Source of the DNA: an uncultured Flavobacterium sp.
GTDB taxonomy: Bacteria; Bacteroidota; Bacteroidia; Flavobacteriales; Flavobacteriaceae
DNA length: 7,493 nt
Reading direction: 5' to 3'
Assembly (NCBI RefSeq): GCF_946482535.1
Contig: NZ_CAMLRU010000133.1
Coordinates: forward strand, 1-7,493
The notes under the pieces are model-generated. The model did no database searches. It had not been told where the DNA came from and worked only from the letters and a program-made list of their open reading frames with translations. This document shows positions 1-6,887 of this stretch, one piece after another. The position numbers and the translations under genes are program-made. How positions within the stretch are numbered: the first letter of the stretch is position 1; every line of letters starts with the position of its first letter.

Positions 1-359
1 ATATCGCCGTCATTGGTCATAAAAATTAAACCTTCACTGGCTTTGTCCAATCGGCCAATAGGGAAAATTCGCTTCGGATAATTGATGTAATCTACTATGT
101 TATCGCGAACATTTTGATTCGTAGTACATTCAATGCCAACGGGTTTGTAGAAAGCCAAGTAGATTGGTTTTTCGGTTTTTTCACGGATTAGTTTTCCGTC
201 TACTCGTATTTCATCTTTGGACGATACTTTGGTGCCCAATTCGGGTACTTTTCCGTTGATGGTGATTCGGCCTTGTTCCAATAATTTATCGGCTTCGCGA
301 CGCGAACAAAATCCGGACTCTGACAAGAATTTATTAATACGGGTTTGATTGACTTCCAT
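1..359 (-). CDS. rluF: 23S rRNA pseudouridine synthase, RluF type (N-terminal part, cut by window edge)
   Basis: Only the first 119 residues are in the window; the rest lies to the left. The protein should convert a uridine of 23S rRNA (U2604 in E. coli numbering) to pseudouridine in the cytoplasm. Residues about 6-62 form an S4 RNA-binding domain (INKFLSESGFCSRREADKLL). A catalytic-domain start follows, with YKPVGIECTT at 71-80 and the family motif GRLDKASEGL at 102-111, in which Asp105 is the expected nucleophile. The stretch RDNIVDYINYPKR before that motif matches my memory of E. coli RluF better than RsuA or RluB. The ATG at 357-359 is chosen because the S4 domain begins only a few residues later and a -7 promoter box sits just upstream. 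The gene diverges from the cyanophycinase gene. Family assignment is firm; the RluF subtype is likely rather than certain because the C-terminus is not seen. Confidence 0.92.
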   Translation of the reverse strand, partial: MEVNQTRINKFLSESGFCSRREADKLLEQGRITINGKVPELGTKVSSKDEIRVDGKLIREKTEKPIYLAFYKPVGIECTTNQNVRDNIVDYINYPKRIFPIGRLDKASEGLIFMTNDGD

Positions 360-363
360 AGGG

Positions 364-371
364 CAAATATA
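364..371 (-). promoter_or_regulatory. Predicted -7 promoter box of rluF
   Basis: On the minus strand this reads TATATTTG, a perfect match to the Bacteroidota -7 consensus TAnnTTTG. Only four bases (CCCT) separate it from the rluF ATG, so transcription should begin at or next to the start codon. No TTG lies at the usual 17-23 nt upstream, which lowers confidence. Confidence 0.5.
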
Positions 372-439
372 AGACAATTTCAACAGACTGTTTCTTGATA
401 AGTTCGTTGATAAATTGGTTTCAAAAAACACAAAAAAGG

Positions 440-469
440 TTGGTAAGTTTTAAGTTTTTCCTATTTTTA
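440..469 (+). promoter_or_regulatory. Predicted promoter of the cyanophycin-degradation operon
   Basis: TTG at 440-442 is followed by exactly 19 nt and then TATTTTTA at 462-469, which matches TAnnTTTG except for the last base. The spacing is that of Bacteroidota promoters. The box ends five bases before the ATG at 475, so the transcript should have almost no 5' leader. A second weak box, TAAGTTTT, lies at 444-451 but has no TTG at proper spacing. Confidence 0.5.
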
Positions 470-474
470 CGGGC

Positions 475-1347
475 ATGAATATACAAGGCAAACTTATAAT
501 AATTGGCGGTGCGGTTGACAAAGGAAGTTTTACTGAAACCGATTTGGACAAAAGTGCTCCACAGAATTTGAATTTCTTTGAAGAAGGCATTTTAAAACGC
601 ATCATCAAGGAATCGAAAAACAAAGAACAATCGAGAATAGAAGTCATTACTACGGCTTCAAAAATCCCCAGAGAAATTGGCCCTGAATACGTAAAAGCCT
701 TTAATTATTTAGGCGCTAATAATGTTGATGTTCTACATATTGAAAGAAGAGAACAAGCTTCCGAAACTGAAGTTTTAGAGCGATTAAAAGCAGCCGATGT
801 CGTAATGTTTACCGGTGGTGATCAGTTGCGTTTGACCTCTATTTTGGGCGGAACCCCTTTCGATGATATACTCATTAGTAAATACCGAAATGAAGATTTT
901 GTTTACGCCGGAACTTCAGCCGGTGCTGCTGCAGCCTCGAACAATATGATATACCAAGGCAGCAGTCATGAAGCTTTGTTGAAAGGAGAAGTGAAAATCA
1001 CTTCCGGATTAGGATTAATTGACGATGTGGTTATTGATACGCATTTTGTGCAAAGAGGTCGTATTGGTCGTTTGTTCCAAGCGGTAGTCGGAAATCCGAA
1101 AGTATTGGGAATCGGACTCGGAGAAGATACCGGATTGCTAATTACCAACGGGCGTCAAATGGAAGCCTTGGGTTCCGGTTTGGTCATCCTAGTTGACGGT
1201 CGCGAAATTAAAGACACCAATTTGACTCAAGTAGAATTGGGCCAACCTATCTCCATCAATCATTTGGTTACACACGTCATGAGCAAAAGCGATACCTTCG
1301 ATTTGGATACTTTTAAAATGACCATTAAGTCATCACAATACGTTTAA
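475..1347 (+). CDS. cphB: Cyanophycinase (peptidase family S51), cytoplasmic
   Basis: This 290-residue serine peptidase should cut cyanophycin, the arginine-aspartate storage polymer, into beta-Asp-Arg dipeptides. The N-terminus GKLIIIGGAVDKG begins the fold, MFTGGDQLRL lies at 111-120, and the nucleophile elbow GTSAGAAA places the serine at 148. Against the Synechocystis enzyme triad as I remember it (Ser132, His174, Glu201), every residue is found at a constant offset of 16: Ser148, His190, Glu217. Binding residues Gln117, Asp188, Arg194, Arg196 and Arg199 also match, but Gln173 is replaced by Thr189. Length is near that of the cyanobacterial enzyme (about 270). There is no signal peptide, so it should act on intracellular polymer rather than as a secreted CphE-type enzyme. 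The start is fixed by the conserved N-terminus. It is the first gene of an operon with the isoaspartyl peptidase, 63 nt downstream. No cyanophycin synthetase gene is in view. Confidence 0.93.
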   Translation: MNIQGKLIIIGGAVDKGSFTETDLDKSAPQNLNFFEEGILKRIIKESKNKEQSRIEVITTASKIPREIGPEYVKAFNYLGANNVDVLHIERREQASETEVLERLKAADVVMFTGGDQLRLTSILGGTPFDDILISKYRNEDFVYAGTSAGAAAASNNMIYQGSSHEALLKGEVKITSGLGLIDDVVIDTHFVQRGRIGRLFQAVVGNPKVLGIGLGEDTGLLITNGRQMEALGSGLVILVDGREIKDTNLTQVELGQPISINHLVTHVMSKSDTFDLDTFKMTIKSSQYV

Positions 1348-1349
1348 TG

Positions 1350-1406
1350 TTAGATGTTGGATGTCTGAAGCCAGATGACATCCAGCATCCAACTTCCATC
1401 ATCTAA
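1350..1406. repeat. 57-nt inverted-repeat array of heptamers between cphB and the isoaspartyl peptidase gene
   Basis: The spacer is almost entirely four heptamers of the form YYDGAWG (TTAGATG, TTGGATG, TCTGAAG, CCAGATG; 1350-1377), one central base, and four heptamers in the opposite sense (CATCCAG, CATCCAA, CTTCCAT, CATCTAA; 1379-1406). The outermost pair is perfectly complementary. The best RNA stem I find pairs 1353-1365 with 1377-1389 (13 bp, one G-U). No U-tract follows, so it does not look like a terminator. It resembles a REP-like intergenic repeat; possible roles are mRNA stabilisation or tuning of the second gene. The repeat structure is read directly from the sequence; the role is unknown. 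Confidence 0.75.
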
Positions 1407-1410
1407 CAAC

Positions 1411-2253
1411 ATGAAAATAATCATCCACGGCGGTTTTTTCTCTGAATCTTCTACCAATCTCGAAACTAAAATCGCTAAGCAACAAGCTTTATTGCGTATT
1501 GCTAAGGAGTCGTATGCATATTTGCAAAACCATTCGGCTTTGGAAACGGTAGTTTATGCGGTGTCGCTTTTAGAGGATGATGCTTTGTTCAATGCCGGTA
1601 TTGGTTCCCAAATTCAATCAGACGGGAAAATCCGAATGAGCGCTTCTTTGATGGATGGTTTTACCCTGAAAATGAGTGGTGTGATTAATATTGAAGAAGT
1701 CAAAAACCCGATTCAAGTCGCCCAGGTTTTACAACAGTACGATGATAAAGTTTTGGGTGGAAGCGGTGCCACTAATTTTGCGCGCCAACACGGATTTGAA
1801 AAATTTTCTACTGAAATTCCACAACGTAGGGCAGAGTATGAAGCTAAATTGGCCGCTACGGGAAGCGGAACGGTGGGTTGTGTAGCTTTAGATGCTGAAG
1901 GTAAAATTGCCGTAGCCACATCAACAGGCGGAAAAGGTTTTGAAATCCCGGGCAGAATTTCAGATTCGGCCACAGTAGCCGGAAATTATGCTAACGCCTT
2001 TTGTGGAGTGAGTTTAACCGGAGTAGGAGAAGACATCGTCAGCGGAGCTGTAGCTGCAAAAATCGTAACTCGAGTTACGGATGGTTTTACTTTGGCACAA
2101 GCTTTTGAAAAAACTTTTAATGAATTAAAACCCTTTGATGGTTTTGCCGGCGCAATAGCCATTGACCACCAAGGCAATATTTTCCATCAAGATTCTCATC
2201 CGAGTATGGTGTTTGCCAGTTTTGACGGAGAGAAAGAAGAGGTTTTCAACTAA
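1411..2253 (+). CDS. iaaA: Isoaspartyl peptidase/L-asparaginase (Ntn-hydrolase, asparaginase 2 family)
   Basis: This is a 280-residue threonine Ntn-hydrolase that should cleave isoaspartyl dipeptides, here most likely beta-Asp-Arg from the upstream cyanophycinase, and possibly asparagine. It begins with the family N-terminus KIIIHGG, followed by ALFNAGIGSQ and MDG near 59-83. The autocleavage site is Gly153/Thr154 in GSGTVGCVALD, giving an alpha chain of about 153 and a beta chain of about 127 residues. Thr154 would be the nucleophile. Arg182 and Asp185 in GRISDS lie 28 and 31 residues later, the same spacing as in E. coli IaaA, and Thr203-Gly204 form the oxyanion region. ATSTGG at 170-175 is typical. 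An in-frame ATG at 1375 would add 12 residues (MTSSIQLPSSNN), but it lies inside the inverted repeat and upstream of the conserved N-terminus, so the ATG at 1411 is preferred. The gene ends just before the hairpin at 2274-2305. Confidence 0.9.
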   Translation: MKIIIHGGFFSESSTNLETKIAKQQALLRIAKESYAYLQNHSALETVVYAVSLLEDDALFNAGIGSQIQSDGKIRMSASLMDGFTLKMSGVINIEEVKNPIQVAQVLQQYDDKVLGGSGATNFARQHGFEKFSTEIPQRRAEYEAKLAATGSGTVGCVALDAEGKIAVATSTGGKGFEIPGRISDSATVAGNYANAFCGVSLTGVGEDIVSGAVAAKIVTRVTDGFTLAQAFEKTFNELKPFDGFAGAIAIDHQGNIFHQDSHPSMVFASFDGEKEEVFN

Positions 2254-2273
2254 GTTTTTTGCATACAGAAATA

Positions 2274-2305
2274 AAAAAATCCCAACTTTTCGGTTGGGAT
2301 TTTTT
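2274..2305. terminator. Bidirectional rho-independent terminator between convergent genes
   Basis: A 13-bp stem pairs 2274-2286 with 2293-2305 (core ATCCCAAC/GTTGGGAT) around a six-base loop, TTTTCG. An A-tract on one side and a T-tract on the other let it stop transcription on both strands: the cyanophycin operon on plus and the metalloprotease gene on minus. It starts 20 nt after the iaaA stop and lies 17 nt beyond the metalloprotease stop. Confidence 0.92.
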
Positions 2306-2321
2306 GTTTGTTGCCCTTAGC

Positions 2322-4925
2322 TTATTTGATAGCTAAAGCATTATCAATTAAAAAAGTGATATAATTTCGGTGCGCTCTCGTACTTTCATCTGTTGAAGTA
2401 GCGGTGGCCAACATTAATTTTATTTTTTTCAATGTTTGACGGGCAGCTGCTCTGGAGATGTCATCATGACGATTTCTTGGATCGTTGATATCGGCAATTT
2501 CGATTACTTCTTTTACGAAGTAAGTTTGAAGGTATTGACGGTGCAAGTTTACTTTTCCAACCAAATCCGCTTTGAAAACACCATTAGTCAAGTCGGTCAT
2601 TACTTCGGCTACGGTATAAGTATTGCCATATAAACCGGTATTGGAAATTCTTTGTAAAGTAGTCGGATGTAAAATATGACCCAAAGTAGCATCGGTTTGA
2701 ATCGATTGGTAAATAGCATTCAACTTTGGATCTTCGGTTGAAGAGAAGAAACTAAATCCGCGTCTTTGCATTTGTAAATAAGGATATAATGAAGCGTCGG
2801 CCTCAAAAGCATTAGGAGCTAAGATGTATTTATTCAGCACTTCAATGGCTCTTTTTTGTTGGGCTTTAGTAACCGGTGTAAATGGTTTTGCAGTAGCATT
2901 TTGGCCTACATAGCTTCGGTCAACAAAAACACCGCCTACATATCGACTTACCACAGCGGCCATGTTTCTTCTTTGGCCGTTAAGCATGTTGAATCGATTT
3001 CTTAATTCAGCGTAACTTTCGCCGTTTTTACTGTATTTGGCTTTTAGTTTGCCCATCACACTGTTAACAATTTTAAAGCGCTCTTCGGCATTTCCGATAG
3101 CATCGCTGCTCAAATCGTTCACCATTACTCTTGGGTCAATGGCTTTCCCGGGAGATCTCATATCATCGGCATCATTTCCGAAAGCCAAATTCGGATCGGT
3201 ACTTCTGCTTAGAATTTTTTGTAATTCAGCTTCCTCTGATTTTTCATCAAATTCTTTGTATCCGAATTCAATAGCCCATAAGTCATATGGTCCGGGTTTA
3301 GTAGTGTAGAAATTACCTTGCTTGGTTTTGTCCAAAGAAAGGTTGATGGCAGGATAATCCATTACAGAACCGATTAACCCGATTTTTTCGGTGATTGCGG
3401 TGTTGTGTAAATCGGCCGGACTCAACATTTGACTCGATTTCATATTGTGGTTCAATCCTAAGGTGTGACCCATTTCGTGTAAAACCAAATAGTACAAGAA
3501 TTCTTTATGCGCTCTGGATATTGTTTTTGGATCTTCTGAATTCACTTCGGCAAAAGTGGCGCCCATTAAGAATTGACTCTTTAATTCATTGGCCAAAGTA
3601 CATGTTGTACCGTCATTGTGGAAATGCTTGTTCAAATTGTCGTTTGAACCTTCATTTTTAAACGAAAATAATTCGTCAATAGTTGGTGTGTTGCTTCCTG
3701 AATACCATTCGATAGTGATGTCGGCCCCTAAAATTTGACCGGTTCTCGGATTGGCAAAACTTGGTCCGATAGCACCATAACTTGGATAGGCAGAAGATAC
3801 CCATCGAATCACATTGTAGCGAACATCTCCTGCATCCCAATCGGCATCATCGGGTTGTATTTTCATCACTACGGCATTTTTGAATCCGGCTTTTTCGAAT
3901 GCTTCGTTCCATTTGTTTCCGGCTTCCATTACGGTTTGGCGGTATTCAACCGGAGTAGTGTTTTCAATCCACCAAACGATAGGTTCTACCGGTTCGCTGA
4001 TAGCCGCCGCAGGATCTTTTTTGGTTAAATACCAACGGTTGATAATATCTTTGTATGGTGTCGCTTTAACACTGGTCAAATCGGTTACGGTTTGGCCAAA
4101 ATACCCAATGCGAGAATCATCTCTACGGGGTTTGAAATTATTGACCGGCATTTCCAAGAAGGTATGTTGCATGCGAACACGAACATAACGGGCATCAGTA
4201 ATATCTTCACCACCGCCATTCAAAGGTGCAGGATTGTCATAAGCCAAATCTACTGTAACATCGGTATTGTTCGGGTAGGAGCGAATGCTGTGGTATTTTG
4301 ATTTAGCCGAATTGAAATTCCCTAAATTAAAAACTGCTCCCGGCGGAATTCCCGGAGGCATCACCGGTTTTACCGGATCTAATTTTTCACTCAAGAATAA
4401 ACCATCTGCAGCGATTAAGTAACCGGTACTGTCTTTGGCCACGATTTTTTCCGCTAAGAAAATGGCTTCGGCAATATCGGTTCCGGCAGTTTTGCTTACC
4501 GCGTTGTTTTTGTCGTAATAAAAGTTGGTGTTGACCAAACCGAATTCGATTTTGTCATTGGCTTTTTTAATATTGAAAACGTTTGTTGACCTGTGCATAC
4601 TTTGATTTAACCCTAAAGTAGTCGGTCCGTTCATAGAGTAACTTTGGTAGATAAATTCTTTATCCAATTGGCTTTTTTTGATAAAAAGTTGGATACTACC
4701 GGTTACTGTATCTTGATAAATGGTAAAAAGCCCTTCTGATTTTTTACTGCTTTTTATCTTATCGGCAATAGAAGCAGACTTCGGAGCTTTTTTAATGGAG
4801 TCTGTTTTGACATTATTTTCTTTGTCATTCTTCTTTTTACGGTCTGATTTTTCCTGGGCTAAAGCCACTCCGGAAGTAAAAATAGCTGTTAAAGCCAATA
4901 ATAGAGAGAGTCTGAGTTTATTCAT
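2322..4925 (-). CDS. Exported zinc-dependent metalloprotease, DUF5117/DUF5118 metzincin-like family
   Basis: An 867-residue protein with a signal peptide (basic MNKLR, hydrophobic core, probable cleavage ALA-QE after residue 23). A lysine-rich, low-complexity stretch follows to about residue 62. The next part, roughly 63-300, fits the DUF5118 and DUF5117 regions of this family. The catalytic region holds HEMGHTLGLNH at 483-493: zinc ligands His483, His487 and His493, catalytic Glu484, and a probable metzincin Met-turn in SVMDY (Met522). The C-terminal part, to 867, has no motif I can name. No lipobox cysteine and no type IX secretion C-terminal domain are evident, so a periplasmic location is likely. 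The ATG at 4923-4925 is preferred; an upstream in-frame TTG at 4976 would put 17 residues before the signal peptide. Substrate and biological role are unknown to me. The nearest minus-strand gene upstream is the receiver gene, 140 nt away. Confidence 0.9.
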   Translation of the reverse strand: MNKLRLSLLLALTAIFTSGVALAQEKSDRKKKNDKENNVKTDSIKKAPKSASIADKIKSSKKSEGLFTIYQDTVTGSIQLFIKKSQLDKEFIYQSYSMNGPTTLGLNQSMHRSTNVFNIKKANDKIEFGLVNTNFYYDKNNAVSKTAGTDIAEAIFLAEKIVAKDSTGYLIAADGLFLSEKLDPVKPVMPPGIPPGAVFNLGNFNSAKSKYHSIRSYPNNTDVTVDLAYDNPAPLNGGGEDITDARYVRVRMQHTFLEMPVNNFKPRRDDSRIGYFGQTVTDLTSVKATPYKDIINRWYLTKKDPAAAISEPVEPIVWWIENTTPVEYRQTVMEAGNKWNEAFEKAGFKNAVVMKIQPDDADWDAGDVRYNVIRWVSSAYPSYGAIGPSFANPRTGQILGADITIEWYSGSNTPTIDELFSFKNEGSNDNLNKHFHNDGTTCTLANELKSQFLMGATFAEVNSEDPKTISRAHKEFLYYLVLHEMGHTLGLNHNMKSSQMLSPADLHNTAITEKIGLIGSVMDYPAINLSLDKTKQGNFYTTKPGPYDLWAIEFGYKEFDEKSEEAELQKILSRSTDPNLAFGNDADDMRSPGKAIDPRVMVNDLSSDAIGNAEERFKIVNSVMGKLKAKYSKNGESYAELRNRFNMLNGQRRNMAAVVSRYVGGVFVDRSYVGQNATAKPFTPVTKAQQKRAIEVLNKYILAPNAFEADASLYPYLQMQRRGFSFFSSTEDPKLNAIYQSIQTDATLGHILHPTTLQRISNTGLYGNTYTVAEVMTDLTNGVFKADLVGKVNLHRQYLQTYFVKEVIEIADINDPRNRHDDISRAAARQTLKKIKLMLATATSTDESTRAHRNYITFLIDNALAIK

Positions 4926-5065
4926 TTTTTTAATATAAAGTTGATTGATGTTAAATGCCAGAGATTTTTTAGGCAAAATAGCACTAATTTCAGTTAAAAT
5001 TGGGGTTTTAGGATTTTTTTAACTCGTATGGTTTTGATTTGGATTTGTTTTTTGGGAGTCGTCAA

Positions 5066-5473
5066 TTAGGTGTTTGATATCTTTTTAATGATCTCTATAA
5101 ATTTTTCTTTGGCCAAAGGTTTTATAATGAAATCGGTAATGTCGCTATATTTTTTTGATTTTTGATAATCAAAAGGGGATATAGAAGAAGTGATGACATA
5201 CAGATTAATTTTTTTACACAATTTGGGTTTCAATCTAATGTATTCATCTAAAAATCCCCAACCGTCAAGATGAGGCATATTCAAATCTAAAAAAATGACC
5301 TTAGGTAAGAGCGATTCATTTTCGGCTACTTCCGATAGGAAATCCATAGCATCTCTACCATTGGAAAAAATATTGATTTGTTGAGCCAGTTCTGATTCTT
5401 CGATGATTTTCATGATGATATAGGTGAAAATTTCATCATCATCTACTAACATTATATTGTTGCGTGATATCAT
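5066..5473 (-). CDS. Stand-alone response regulator (CheY-like receiver domain)
   Basis: A 135-residue protein made of one receiver domain and nothing else. The acidic pocket is Asp11-Asp12-Asp13 (MLVDDDE), the phosphoacceptor is Asp63 in FLDLNMP, the conserved hydroxyl position is Thr95 in VITSS, and the conserved lysine is Lys118 in IIKPL. It should be phosphorylated by the kinase encoded immediately upstream and pass the signal on by protein contact, since no DNA-binding or enzymatic output domain is present. The kinase stop and this ATG are one base apart (TAA-T-ATG), pointing to translational coupling. An in-frame TTG at 5497 would overlap the kinase gene and add eight residues not typical of the domain, so the ATG at 5473 is chosen. 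The downstream target is not identifiable. Confidence 0.9.
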   Translation of the reverse strand: MISRNNIMLVDDDEIFTYIIMKIIEESELAQQINIFSNGRDAMDFLSEVAENESLLPKVIFLDLNMPHLDGWGFLDEYIRLKPKLCKKINLYVITSSISPFDYQKSKKYSDITDFIIKPLAKEKFIEIIKKISNT

Positions 5474-5474
5474 A

Positions 5475-6764
5475 TTATTGGTTAATAAGTTCAACAAAAA
5501 AAGTACTTCCTACATTCGGTGTGCTATCTACCCAAATGTTACCGCCAAACGCTACCACTTGAGATTTGGTTATAAAAAGGCCAAACCCTTTAGAGGATGG
5601 ATGATCATGAAAAACCTTCCTGATTTTAAATATGTTGTCTTTGTTTTTGATTAAGTCAATACCCAAACCATTATCGGACACACTAATAATTAGCTTATCA
5701 GCCATTTTTTTTGAGGCTATTTTAATATGGGGTTTTCTCTCGGGAGAACAATATTTCAGAGAGTTGCTAATTAAATTATGAAGTATACTTTTCATATAAT
5801 TTACAGGATAATAAGCAGTGTTTGCAGACTCAAAATCCATTTCTATCGTGGCATCAGCTTTGTTGATTTCTCCTTGTAATCCATCTATGATGCTCAAGGT
5901 GCAGCTTTTAAGATCAACAACTTCTGAAGGAATTTCTGTATCCTGAGTTATTTGGATAGACTCAACAAGTTCGTCAAAAGTCTCATTAAGGTTTTTGGCA
6001 GCTTTGTCTAATTTTTCTAAAAGCATGTCATTTTCATCATTTGTACCACTTTCTGAAACCATTTCTACCAGCATAGAGATATTCACCAAAGGCGCTCTCA
6101 AGTTGTGTGAAATAATGTTGCAAAAATCTTCAAGCTGTTTTTTTTGATTGGTTAGGGTTATTAAATTTTTGCTAATGGTTTTATTGGCTTCTTCTAAATG
6201 TTTGGTTCTTTCGATAACTTTTTGCTCTAGTAAAGCATTAAGTTCCTGTATTTCTTTTGAGCGTTTGATGACCTCAAATTCTATCAGCTTAATTTGGCTT
6301 TCTAATTTGCTGTTTTGAATAGATTTTTTTTCGGATTCTTCTGTTAGCTCAATAAAATCTGTCACCTCTTCAGTACGATGGATGATGTATTCTACTTCTC
6401 CTTTTTCGTTTAAAATAGGTTTGTTATCCGGACTCCAATAACGCCTTTCAAATTCACCTTTTTCATTTTTTACATCATAGCGCTGAATGGCCATACTATG
6501 TTTGGTTTTATTGGCTATCACATAATTTAATGAATACCTCAGGTTTGATTCACCATCGGCCGACAAATGTTCGGGATTGTCAGGGAAGAGAATAAATAAA
6601 TTTCCGCCAATCATCTTTTCACGGGTCATTCTAGCTGTTGCCGCTAAATCTTCACTTACATCAATTATAGTAAAATCGGTATCTAATATGAGATATAATC
6701 CTTGTAAATTCTTGAAAAGTTTTTGATAATCAATCTTTTTTATGTCATTTATCTTTTCGTTCAT
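5475..6764 (-). CDS. Cytoplasmic PAS-domain sensor histidine kinase
   Basis: A 429-residue kinase without signal peptide or membrane segments. Residues about 14-138 look like a PAS domain with its C-terminal cap (FTIIDVSEDL near the start, then an E-rich exit helix). Residues about 140-215 are charged and heptad-like, a probable coiled coil that transmits the signal. The dimerisation domain has the H-box IISHNLRAPL with His220 as phosphoacceptor. The ATPase domain shows the N-box HNLISNSLKY (329-338), the G1 box DNGLGID (364-370) and the G2 box GFGLFITK (393-400), ending GSTFFVEL. All catalytic motifs are present. It should autophosphorylate and donate to the receiver encoded one base after its stop codon. 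The ligand or cofactor of the PAS domain cannot be told from the sequence. Upstream lie a perfect -7 box and an FNR-like dyad, suggesting that its expression may be regulated. Confidence 0.93.
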   Translation of the reverse strand: MNEKINDIKKIDYQKLFKNLQGLYLILDTDFTIIDVSEDLAATARMTREKMIGGNLFILFPDNPEHLSADGESNLRYSLNYVIANKTKHSMAIQRYDVKNEKGEFERRYWSPDNKPILNEKGEVEYIIHRTEEVTDFIELTEESEKKSIQNSKLESQIKLIEFEVIKRSKEIQELNALLEQKVIERTKHLEEANKTISKNLITLTNQKKQLEDFCNIISHNLRAPLVNISMLVEMVSESGTNDENDMLLEKLDKAAKNLNETFDELVESIQITQDTEIPSEVVDLKSCTLSIIDGLQGEINKADATIEMDFESANTAYYPVNYMKSILHNLISNSLKYCSPERKPHIKIASKKMADKLIISVSDNGLGIDLIKNKDNIFKIRKVFHDHPSSKGFGLFITKSQVVAFGGNIWVDSTPNVGSTFFVELINQ

Positions 6765-6839
6765 AAAATGCCCAATTAATTGAAAAAAATATTACGGAAC
6801 TTTTTTTTTAACATTGCTTAAGTTGATTATGAGGCTTAC

Positions 6840-6847
6840 CAAAGTTA
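6840..6847 (-). promoter_or_regulatory. Predicted -7 promoter box of the kinase-receiver operon
   Basis: On the minus strand the sequence is TAACTTTG, a perfect TAnnTTTG match. It predicts a start near 6834-6836 and a leader of about 70 nt before the kinase ATG at 6764. No TTG occurs 17-23 nt upstream, a pattern consistent with a promoter that needs an activator, although that is inference. Confidence 0.45.
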
Positions 6848-6887
6848 AACAAATTGTAATAAATTTCGATTTAAAAATTTGGAATTG

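Noticed and set aside
1350..1406. Inverted repeat as an intra-operon transcription terminator
   Set aside because: No T-tract follows the stem on either strand, and the downstream gene fits the same pathway.
1375..1410. In-frame upstream ATG giving a 12-residue N-terminal extension of the isoaspartyl peptidase
   Set aside because: The codons lie inside the inverted repeat, the added residues resemble translated repeat, and the conserved family N-terminus begins at the ATG at 1411.
1691..2177. Open frames of 63-86 codons on both strands inside the isoaspartyl peptidase gene
   Set aside because: They are out-of-frame shadows of a well-supported enzyme.
2436..4938. Several plus-strand open frames of 65-102 codons inside the metalloprotease gene
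   Set aside because: They are antisense to a gene with clear domain conservation, match no family I know, and have no promoter or spacing of their own.
4964..4972. CTATTTTG on the minus strand as a -7 box for the metalloprotease
   Set aside because: It is one base short of TAnnTTTG and has no TTG at proper distance; the promoter of this gene is left unassigned.
4926..4976. TTG start adding 17 residues to the metalloprotease
   Set aside because: It would place residues before a standard signal peptide; the ATG at 4925 is directly followed by the basic and hydrophobic signal segments.
5018..5065. GACTC/GAGT complementarity downstream of the receiver gene as a terminator
   Set aside because: Only four or five pairs with a long loop and no U-tract on the minus strand.
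5474..5497. TTG start for the receiver overlapping the kinase gene
   Set aside because: The ATG at 5473 is one base after the kinase stop and gives a normal-length receiver; the extra residues are not part of the domain.
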